The notes under the pieces are model-generated. The model searched no databases. It was given only the letters and a program-made list of their open reading frames with translations, and was not told where the DNA came from. Below are positions 56,146-64,000 of a stretch of DNA of 64,000 bases, one piece after another. Source of the stretch: Gautieria morchelliformis (lineage: Eukaryota; Basidiomycota; Agaricomycetes; Gomphales; Gomphaceae); assembly GCA_015179125.1 (NCBI GenBank), contig WHVA01000140.1, positions 1 through 64,000 of the forward strand, read 5' to 3'. Both the position numbers and the translations under genes were made by a program. Position 1 is the first letter of the stretch. The number at the start of each line of letters is the position of its first letter.

Positions 56146-56510
56146 TCTGCTTCTGACTCTTGTTCTGAAAGCAGTAGATAAGGACCAGAACGACATGTCT
56201 GTATGAGCTGCTCCATCTTCTGCTGCTTCTGATGCTCCTTCCGCACTTCTGACCTGCACATGTGACACTTGGTCAGACATTGACTCATCAGCACCTTCCA
56301 AGTCTCCCAGTTGATCTCCAGGTTGTGCTCTTGCAGCCAGGTAAACCCAAGGATGATGTCTTGCTTCTCCAGGCTGGTGACCACAAAGGAAGTGTGTTCC
56401 ATGTGTCCATTGTAGTGGAGAATTGTGTCTACAATTTCTGTGATGGTCCCTGCCTCATTAGGGATTCTAAACCCCCCGTCATGTACTCTAGTCCCTCAGT
56501 CAGAAATCGA
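56146..56510 (-). pseudogene. Gypsy protease, second half (minus strand)
   Basis: The minus-strand sense from about 56505 reads FRIPNEAGTITEIVDT, HTSFVVTSLEKQDIILGFTW and LQEHNLEINWETWKV. It is the direct continuation of the protease that breaks off on the plus strand near 56145, and belongs upstream of the pol at 53935. It thus lies on the pol strand. Confidence 0.75.
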
Positions 56511-56790
56511 CTTAGACCTCACACAACCTAAGCTTCCATCTGATATCAATATCCAAGCCCTCAGCTTGAAACCCAAATTCCGTTCCCAAAATTAGGGTGG
56601 AACTCTGAGTGGGCACAATGCATGAGTTGAAGCCAAGCCCTCTGATCCTAACCTCAGCTTGGCTCTATCCTGAACCTCAGCTTGGCTCTGTTCCAAACCT
56701 TGGTTTGGCTCGGTTCCCAATCTGAACATTCTGTGCGATGCGTAGCCTTAACAGTGCAAGTGATTCTTGCCTCAGTGTTTGGATGCGATG
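56511..56790. other. Interval with short direct repeats
   Basis: CTCAGCTTG(G)CTC(T)GTTC-like sequence recurs around 56600-56725. Nothing else was recognised. Confidence 0.4.
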
Positions 56791-56791
56791 G

Positions 56792-57240
56792 TGTGTCAAA
56801 CGACTGAGGAAAGCGATCCTAACTACCGTAACTTATAGTTTCTACCACTATTGTTTGAATAAAGAGAGAAAACAAAGGAATGTCTCATAACTGAGATGCA
56901 TATACCTAAACATTCCCTTGTCGAAGACAAGGGCTTGTTGGAGTCAGGATGGATAAGCATAGGACGCAGGGCCGTGGCTGGTAACCCGCGACCTGGACCC
57001 GTATCTACATAAGTTGTCTCGGTCATAGTTGACCGAGCTGGTATATCTAGTGGACTCGTAGTTAGTAGTACCTCAGTGAAGTATCTATTCACTGAGGTAC
57101 GCATCATTCCCTGTATATCGTCGAGTACCGACACTCACTCCTGTGTAGCTCTCACTACACAGGTATAGTAATATATACGCTCAGTGAAGTATCTATTCAC
57201 TGAGCTCTCACTACACAGCTACTGCGTGATAATCCTAACA
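56792..57240 (-). mobile_element. Probable solo LTR-like element with hairpin repeats
   Basis: On the minus strand it begins TGTTAGGATTATCACG at 57240. It has a CGTATATATTACTATA box near 57180-57165 and an inner TTTATTCAAACAATAG stretch. CTCAGTGAAGTATCTATTCA plus CTGAG, a hairpin, occurs twice (57072-57097 and 57180-57204). I could not identify a matching target duplication, so the far border is uncertain. Confidence 0.45.
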
Positions 57241-57643
57241 GGGCTCTCTAACCACCGAAGATATAGATCCGACATCGTGTTTCATTGTATTTGTTGGTAT
57301 GTATGGGCGAGTTTTTTACCGTGTAAAGTGAAAGTGTATGATTTTGTAATACAATTTCTCCCTAAAAATAGTGATATTTGGCAATTTTGTAATATGCTTA
57401 GTCAGGGGGTCTTCCTGTTACGGTTCTGTATCTTATCTTTGCTCTTATTCGGTCTTGGGCAGGCACCGTCAAGTATGATGTCTTGGCGCAGGCTGGACGA
57501 GAGATTACCCTCTCCGAGCCTGGCGTCCTAAGGGAGAAACGAAAAATTTCCTTGTCGAAGACATCAGCTCTCGAACCTTCGGAAATATTTGTTACATCTT
57601 TGGAAGCGACAGTTCTCCAAGGAACCCAATGATCCGTGGAAAG
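57241..57643. other. Interval without a recognised gene
   Basis: About 400 bp left of the PIF/Harbinger element. TTCCTTGTCGAAGAC here (57548) resembles TTCCCTTGTCGAAGAC at 56917. Confidence 0.4.
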
Positions 57644-57799
57644 TACTAGAGAGTATATGTTACCAATAATTATTAGGTCGGAATATTCCGGCGTAGCTAA
57701 AAATTACTGACTCAGCGTGAGAATTTTCTATCTCAGAACGCATCCACTGACGTCCACCACTGCCGCGCTCCCAACGCTCCAGGGCCGACAAGTCTCCCC

Positions 57800-58883
57800 A
57801 TGGACCCCATCCCTCCGGCTTCATTCTACGGTATGACAACCGTCTCGTCTACAGCCTCAGACATGCACTACGAGCCTCAGATCGACCCTGTGCTCCTTGG
57901 TGACTCAACCAACGCGTCGCGTCCACCCAGCACGGCACCATCTTCTCAGCCAGTTGCTCTCCCTTCAGGACCCCCCTTAGGCTCCACACGTTCCAAAGTG
58001 CGGAAACCAAGGGAGGAGTTTTCTACGAAGGATCTGGAGCATCTCCTTCGCGCGGTGATCGATGTCAATCCCTACATGGCTCCGCGCAACAAGGTAGGTG
58101 AACGGTGGAAGGCAGTCGCCACAATGGTCCAGGAAGAGGGGCTCTGCTTGAACCGAGAAGCAGAGACCTTGAAGAATAAGGTGACATCACTCCTGGGATG
58201 GGTAGAGGTAAGCTGCCGTGTAAATATTCTATGATTGCATGCGAACTGACCCATATGCCTTTGGTAGGGGGGAAAAAAAACCTCAGCTCGCTCACCACTT
58301 TCCAAGGAGCTGGAGCGTGATCCTCTTGCATTTGCATCCCTGTCCGGCAAACTCGATGCGATCCAGCACCTCAAAAGACATGCGAAGGAGACCCGTGAGG
58401 AGGAGAAGGAGCAGACTAAAGAGGTAAGTGTGATGGTGATCAATATATTATAGGACTCACATGTTCCAGGTCCAGAATGCCTCCCGAGAGGCCGGGGAGA
58501 CCATGCGACTCGGGATGATGACTGGTCACCAAGACCGCAATAAACGGTCACGCCCGTCCTCATCTTCCGATTCAGAGAGTGGGAAGGAGAATGACAGTGG
58601 GCCTAGCAGCACCCCTCCCGATTCCTGGTCGACCGCGTCGAAACGGACACGTCTGACGAGCACGAGCCGCACGAATTTGTCCAAGGAGACCTCGAGGATG
58701 GTGCACCTTATGGAGAAGAGTGATGAGCGAGAGGCAAGGAAGGAGGAAAGGGAGGCCAAGAAGGACGAAGAAATGAGGGAATTCCGCACGATGCTCATAG
58801 CTCGTCAAGACCGGGTCATTGATATGCAGGAGCGCACCTCGAATGCGCTTCTTGACATCTTGCGCCAGGGTCTGCTCAATTAA
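57800..58883 (+). CDS. Myb/SANT-like DNA-binding protein of PIF/Harbinger element
   Basis: Exons 57800-58207, 58268-58423 and 58470-58883 join to 325 residues. After a Pro/Ser-rich start the segment FSTKDLEHLLRAVIDVNPYM, then GERWKAVATMVQEEG and LKNKVTSLLGWVEGG, has the tri-helical spacing of a Myb/SANT-like domain. The rest includes KELERDPLAFASLSGKLDAI, a Ser-rich linker and a long Glu/Lys/Arg coiled-coil-like tail (EREARKEEREAKKDEEMREF, approximate) ending in LLDILRQGLLN. In other PIF/Harbinger elements such a protein binds the element ends and brings in the transposase. All junctions are GT-AG and in phase. Confidence 0.82.
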
Positions 58884-59125
58884 CTATCTTCCTTAGCAAT
58901 TAATTAGCTATGTTTTCGTTGTTATAGCTCCAAAAAAATTATTTCTTGGTTTATAAAGTAAAACAGTATAGAAAAAATCCTTTAATCACCCAAAAAAATT
59001 CATTTCTTGGTTAACAAAGTAAAACAGTATAGAAGAAAATCAAAAATTCTTTTCTTGGTTTACAAAGTAAAACAGTAGAGAAAAAAATCCTTTAATCACC
59101 AAAAGAAGCTCGCATATACCAGTAT
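58884..59125. terminator. Convergent 3' ends with repeated A/T-rich motif
   Basis: Between the stops of the two element genes, ATTTCTTGGTTTATAAAGTA, AACAGTATAGAA-type sequence occurs three times in tandem (58939-59090; unit about 55-60 bp). It probably contains the 3' UTR and polyadenylation regions of both genes. Confidence 0.5.
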
Positions 59126-60359
59126 TTACGCGTGAAAATACTCTTCCAATGAGGGCGGCGGGCAGGAGTAACGCTGGGCAGTCTGATTCGGCATGACACA
59201 TGCATGAGCATTTGTCAGTAGCACGGCCACCCGGTAGAGAAGACCGCAGGGGTTGCCAAGGATTTTGTGTTTCCAGAAGCATTGCAGATATGGCCAGTCC
59301 TGCGTGACCAGCCCAAAGCCGTGTTCCACCGAGATGCGAACCCCACCCATGGCCGAGTTCCAGGCTCGCTCATCATTTGTGAGTTCTCCAACGTGAGCAT
59401 AGGGACTCAAAACCCACGGGCTGACTCCATAGGCTGAATCCCCATACACTTGATAAAATCGCCGCTCGGCTGGATCCCCCTCCTGTGAGTGCTCCTGAAT
59501 CGCATACCTCTCCATGAGACCCACGAGTCCACTCTCCCTCAGGACACCATTGTCGTTTTGAGGTGCGCGATATGGGCCAGCCAAGTGGGCGATTAGTCCG
59601 TTAGGTGTGACGACCGCCTGAAATTTCATGCCATGAAATTTTTTATAACCTGTGTAAGCAAGCTCTTGATTATCCACAGGCCTGCATGTCCGTTGTATGG
59701 TGCAATCGATGAAGCCGATGATTGTGCTGGTTGGAGCCCCGAAATCATGTAGTGCCGCTGCGTATACATTCAAATTTTTCTGGCTCAGGATCCCTGCATG
59801 ATCCCAGGCCAGAAGCCCTCCCCATCTTGTGTTTATAAAAGACGCCGTCTCATTCACGATCTCTGAGATCGCAGACTGGGGGCGTGCGTACTTGGTGGCC
59901 AGGGACCATAAATCCTCTGGGCTGCGAAGCCGTGCGCACAGAAGGCTGAGAGATTCGAGGGGGAGGGAGCGGAAACCGCACTTTGTTATGAGAGGACCTG
60001 GCAGCTCCATAACCTGACTGAGGTTTCTCAGCTCATCTAGGGTAAACCTTTAGTGCAAAGTTGAATATTTTAGTTATAATGGCATGGCAGACACATGGTG
60101 TTGCTTACCGGAACCTCCAGATACACTCAGCCTCACTGAGGCTCTGGAGATATTCCTCCGTGATCCGATGGCCTCCGATCTTTGGTCGTGGTTTCTCCTT
60201 TGGCTTGCAAAGGGCGCCTGCCGTGTGCATGAGGTGACTGTGCGTGTGGCTTGCAGTATCCTCGGAATCAGATGGGATGTCAGGCAACCGTGGGGAGGTT
60301 ATAGCGATGGGAATCAGAGTGGCGAGGAGTAGCCATTTCTTGGAGCGGTTGAGTGGCAT
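59126..60359 (-). CDS. PIF/Harbinger transposase (DDE_Tnp_4)
   Basis: Exons 60359-60109 and 60047-59126 give 390 residues, starting MPLNRSKKWLLLATL. The N-terminal part ends with CIWRFRFTLDELRNL across the splice. The catalytic region shows GFIDCTIQRTCRP (first Asp), KFHGMKFQAVVTPNGLI, YGDSAYGVSPW (second Asp) and GVRISVEHGFGLV (Glu), the DDE order of DDE_Tnp_4. The length is normal for the family and no stop is seen. This enzyme would cut at the AGAGAGTATATG ends and integrate into 3-bp sites. Confidence 0.88.
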
Positions 60360-60507
60360 GGTGGCAGAGAGGAGCCCCACCACACGCGTCAGTCACGTGA
60401 CAGTCACCTTAATTAATGTAAAAATTACCAGCTCTTCTGGCGCTTATTTTAACAGTCCGATAATAATTTCTATCGACTTAATAATTATTACCCAACATAT
60501 ACTCTCT

Positions 60508-60796
60508 ACTGTACCATTACGACCATAGGTTCAGTCACGCGTCACAAGACCCCTTGAACCTGAACTCCCAGACCCCTAGTCACCCGTCACACATAGGTCT
60601 GAACTACAGGTTGAGTAAGTCCGAAATAGCAAATTTTTTTCGCACTTTTGAGTCCATCCAAGGATGGACCGCATATGGTGTTCATTGAACTAATTTAAGT
60701 TCAGTCACGTGTCACGGTTACCTCTGAACCAGTGAACTAGGTAAATTTTCATGTCACACCGCCGAGATCTGAACCTATGGTCGTAATGGTACAGTA
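60508..60796. mobile_element. TA-flanked MITE, Harbinger inserted at its left tip
   Basis: Inverted repeats ACTGTACCATTACGACCATA (60508, continuing GGTTCAG) and CTGAACCTATGGTCGTAATG (60769, continuing GTACAGT) are perfect over 27 bp. With the Harbinger and one ACT removed, the ends are flanked by TA on both sides (57644-57645 and 60795-60796). The interior has the repeated word GTTCAGTCACG(C/T)GTCAC. No coding capacity. Confidence 0.9.
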
Positions 60797-60970
60797 TCGT
60801 CCCCACGCTCGGTTGGCGTGACTGCAGAAGATTACATAATATTGATGGTTATCGCACGGTCGCTTGGGACTCCGACGGGCGATAAAACTAGCTCAGTACT
60901 TTTATCATAAAAGTACTGAGCTGTACTGAGTTTACACTCCCTGCTCCTTGCAATAACTGAGTGTTTCTAA

Positions 60971-62500
60971 ATGGGCAACGTTGTCGCTATATTTGCACCC
61001 CAGTCCGCAATATCTCAACAGTTTCCACCCAAGTCCAAGTTTGTTCCCGCACGAGATATCCCAGATCTAACAGGGAAGGTGCAGCCACTCGTCTGATATT
61101 GTCGTACATTTGACCGGGAATACTAACTAATAGCGGCGCATGCATTAGGTTACCATTGTCACTGGGGGAAACTCTGGAATCGGATATCAGACTGTGAAAC
61201 AGTTACTCCTCAAGAATGCCAAAGTTTACTTAGCCGCACGCTCCGCTACTAGGTGTGAAGATGCAGTGAAACGGCTAAAGGAAGAGACAGGGGGGAAAGA
61301 GCCTGTCATATTACACTTGGACTTGGCCGACCTGCATAGTGTCAAAAAGGCTGCAGAGGAATTCTTGAGCAAAGAGGAAAGGCTTGATATTCTGTTCAAT
61401 AACGCGTATGTGGCGTTAAATGCACTGTTCCCTCCAATCATTGATTAAGTGTGGCCTGGTGAAATTCTCCGACAGCGCCGTTATGGCGCCTCCTCCCGAC
61501 CTCTTAACTGTGCAAGGCTATGACCTCCGTGTGTACATTCAGGACCACTTATATATGTTCTTTGATATTTAACTTCACACATGGCTCTCCAGAGTTTGGT
61601 AAGTTATTTTCTTGATCCCCGTGAGTTGATTTAGACTTGTTCGTTCAGGTACCAACGTCCTGGGACATTATTTCTTCACGGTATAAAGTATTACAAAAAG
61701 GTCATCCGAGATCTGCTCAGTTCCGCTGAGTATACAGATGCTGCTACTCCCTGCCCTGGAACGCTCGACGACTTACCACGAAACTAAATCCCGTGTTGTA
61801 AACACATCATCCGCCGTCCATGATTTCGCACCTGGTAGAACGGGCCTAGACTGGAAGACCATGAAGGGTGCGGGGCGTGAGGAGGCGATTAAAAGGCTAG
61901 GATATGTCCCGCAATGGAAATTATATGGAGCCAGTAAAATCGTGCGTCGATCTCGATTCTCCCTTCAAATAAAGTAAGAGAATTTTTCCGCAGGGCAGTA
62001 TTTTTCTCTCCAACATCCTCACCAGATATCACGGCGACGTCGTTACGTCCTGTGCTGTTCATCCTGGTTCAATTATCACAGATCTCGTGAAGTTCGCGCC
62101 GTCTTCCATCTTTTGTCATATTAACATAACATAACGAGCCGCTGCAGATATCTGCCTGGCTGGCAACAATGGATAACGCATAAAATATGTCATCCAGCAC
62201 CGTATGCCTTTCATGATTATTATGCCTGTACTATTTCCTCATGCACGGTCTTATCACTAGCTTCGGTGCATTCACCCAGCTGTGGGCCGGGACAACCCGA
62301 GAGGCGGAGGGTGTGAGTGGCAAAGTGAGCCTCCTTATCGCTAACGAAGTGAATGACTTCGCTAAATTTGGCACCTTGTGTGCTAACAATAGTACCTTAT
62401 TCCTTGGGCTCGTGTTGGGAAAGCAGACCCTCGCGCGGCGAACGAAGCGACTCAGGATGAATTGAAAGGATGGCTGGACTTACAGCTTAAGGAATATTGA
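60971..62500 (+). CDS. Short-chain dehydrogenase/reductase, copy 3
   Basis: It starts MGNVVAIFAPQSAISQQFPP at 60971 and ends LQLKEY at 62500. TGGNSGIGYQTV (cofactor motif) follows the first splice, then NNA, STTYHETKSRVVNTSS with the catalytic Ser, and YGASK. The introns lie at the same places as in copies 1 and 2, but the protein is clearly more diverged (for example RSATRCEDAVKRLKEETGGK). The frame is intact by eye. It lies 15-23 kb from the other two and shares their orientation with copy 1. The enzyme type is the same and the substrate is unknown. Confidence 0.82.
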
Positions 62501-63088
62501 GGTTGATTTGATTGATGTGTTTTTTTTTCACATGGAATGGTCAAGATGTCCGTACTAACGTGGTCAAGTAAATTCCATATGTTAGCAACCGATAACTCCT
62601 TCACATTTCGGTGGTTCTCGTCGTCCATGAGCTCCTTCTGAATAAAAGTCGGAGGCATCAGAATCAACCGCCGCATGCTGGTGTACGTTTATTTGATATA
62701 TACAAGGCAAGCCTGCGCTTTGCTTCGGCAGGCATCAGTATTTGCAAATGTCTGCAGGAAGATGGGAACAGTTACATTAGACTTTCAGGGGAAGTTCAAG
62801 TTCGCGGAGAGATCCTCAATGAAAAAAAGAAACGTACGTCAAGGTCGGGAAGAAAAGGGACTCTGGCCAGCAAGGACACCGGTTGAGAGAGGACGAAACT
62901 GTCCAAGCGGCCAAACAGGCGACCTGGACAACGAAGGACACGGTGGGGACGACGAAGGGCAGGAAGGGGGCGAAAGAAACGAAAGGGGAAGAGGGTCGTC
63001 GAAGACAGGGGCAGGCCAGGCCTCTAGAAGGGCAAACGAGGAGAAAGATACGGAACAAACCATAGCGCCAGCGTGTGAGTCCATGCAA
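62501..63088. other. Interval downstream of SDR copy 3
   Basis: A minus-strand frame of 74 codons (62676-62452) overlaps the end of SDR copy 3 and is not recognised. The rest is increasingly GC- and purine-rich. Confidence 0.4.
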
Positions 63089-63556
63089 GGCAACAACGAA
63101 GGAAACCGCCTAGGTGGGGGATGACAGGGAAGCACACGGCGCCCGGAAAAGGGGACGGGAACGCGGGGATGATAAAAAGGTGGCAGGGACGTCAGTGAGG
63201 GGAGGCGGGGAGGACGGCCAAAGAAAGCAAACGGCAAGAGGGAACGTCAAACAGAGGACGCCCGCACAGTAGCGAATACAGGGAGACGGGTAACGTCGGC
63301 GAAGCAGGGGAACAGTTGGAATGGGTGGCACAGCCTGGCAACAACGAAGGAAACCGCCTAGGTGGGGGTGACGGGGAAGCACGCGGCGCCCCGGAGAGAA
63401 GACGGGAACGCGGGGATGACAAAAAGGTGGCAGGGACGTCGGTGAGTGGCAACGACGAAGGAAACCGGCTAGGTGGAGGATGACAGGGAAGCACGGGCCT
63501 GGGAAAGGAGACGGGAACGCGGGACGACAAAAAGGCGGCAGGGACGCCAGTGAGGG
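63089..63556. repeat. Minisatellite of about 110-bp units
   Basis: Three units (63089-63200, 63337-63446, 63448-63556) share GGCAACAACGAAGGAAACCG, CTAGGTGG, GAAGCAC, GACGGGAACGCGGGG and AAAAAGGTGGCAGGGACG. The first is separated from the second by about 135 bp of similar purine-rich DNA. Confidence 0.85.
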
Positions 63557-64000
63557 AGTGGGGAAGTGCAAGAGAGACAGAGGACGCGCACACGGTGGGC
63601 GAGAACGCACGGGAGAACGTGTGACGTCGGCCAGCAGGGGAGCACTGGCAGTTGGTGAACGGGCGGCAAACAAGTTAAGTGTGGCAAACAACCACCAAAC
63701 GAATGCCCGTCATAGTAACAAGTATGCCAAGCATCATGTCCTAGAGTCGAACACGTTATGCGAACTCTGGTAAAGATTAGAGAGACTTGAAGAACCCCTG
63801 AGCGGAGTGGTTCCATGTCCTACATATTACGATACATCGGTGTTGCTATCTACATGCGCGGGTCTCTGACTGTCCCGTATTTCTCTGGCCAGGCCCAGGC
63901 GATTCCGTGCCTGTGGCCGTGTGGGCGGGGTTGTGTCGAAATGGAACTTGAGTTTCAGTACAAAACCAGCTAGAACCCACTAGTGTTCGAGCACTGATTT
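63557..64000. other. Window end with repeat shared with 47.5 kb
   Basis: No gene was recognised. The last 56 bases match 47472-47513 in two blocks (TTTCAGTACAAAACCAG and GCACTGATTT with a short insertion between them). The repeat runs off the window. Confidence 0.6.

Larger units (their letters stand above)
57648..60507. mobile_element. Apparently complete PIF/Harbinger element, TSD ACT
   Basis: The 2,860-bp element has inverted termini AGAGAGTATATGTT (57648) and AACATATACTCTCT (60507), with similarity extending through AATAATTATTA and GTCG. ACT is duplicated at 57645-57647 and 60508-60510. It encodes a Myb/SANT-like protein (+) and a DDE_Tnp_4 transposase (-), in convergent order, each without visible frame breaks. 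This two-gene layout is the known organisation of autonomous PIF/Harbinger elements. Confidence 0.92.

Noticed and set aside
53932..56181. GATAA at 53935-53939 and 56177-56181 as a firm target duplication
   Set aside because: The supposed insert does not end in an LTR terminus on the right, and five matching bases may be chance, so it is given only as a possibility.

Overview
The window reads as nuclear DNA of a mushroom-forming basidiomycete (Agaricomycetes). The evidence is the set of short 48-70 nt GT-AG introns with CTGAC-type branch sites, an Ssn6/Cyc8-type corepressor, an Erf4-type palmitoyltransferase subunit, agaricomycete-style F-box proteins, and Helitron, PIF/Harbinger, LINE, Gypsy and Copia sequences typical of these fungi. 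All family names come from recognising motifs by eye; no database search was run.

Layout. 1-9.5 kb: a decayed Helitron Rep/helicase gene on the minus strand, cut by a 5'-truncated LINE, two solo LTRs and a Copia gag fragment, most of them with exact target duplications. 9.9-12.1 kb: an unrecognised plus-strand gene whose 59-nt intron received a solo LTR, which itself received a second solo LTR. 12.9-18.6 kb: a tandem duplication carrying two F-box genes (minus strand) with repeat-rich upstream regions. 18.6-23.4 kb: GC-rich DNA without a convincing gene. 23.4-33.3 kb: the host-gene core, with SSN6/CYC8 (+), ERF4-like (+) and an F-box-like gene (-).

34.9-48.1 kb: an imperfect inverted duplication of about 3.5 kb per core arm. 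Each arm carries a short-chain dehydrogenase gene with a divergently oriented APH-type kinase remnant at its outer end, a 176-bp foldback element and remnants of other genes. The spacer holds an orphan DUF6570-type fragment. A PIF/Harbinger derivative split the left APH gene inside a conserved motif. 48.2-56.6 kb: a rearranged Gypsy element with a truncated LINE tail beside its LTR, a 213-bp LTR nested in the LTR and a 1.57-kb TA-flanked DNA element nested in pol. 57.6-60.8 kb: an apparently complete PIF/Harbinger element (Myb-like gene plus DDE transposase) inserted into the tip of a TA-flanked MITE. 61.0-62.5 kb: a third SDR paralogue. 63.1-63.6 kb: a GC-rich minisatellite.

The host genes (transcriptional corepression, Ras palmitoylation, F-box adaptors, SDR redox enzymes) do not form one pathway. 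The main interest lies in transposon stratigraphy: several insertions have exact duplications, and several pre-insertion sites can be read as continuous coding sequence.
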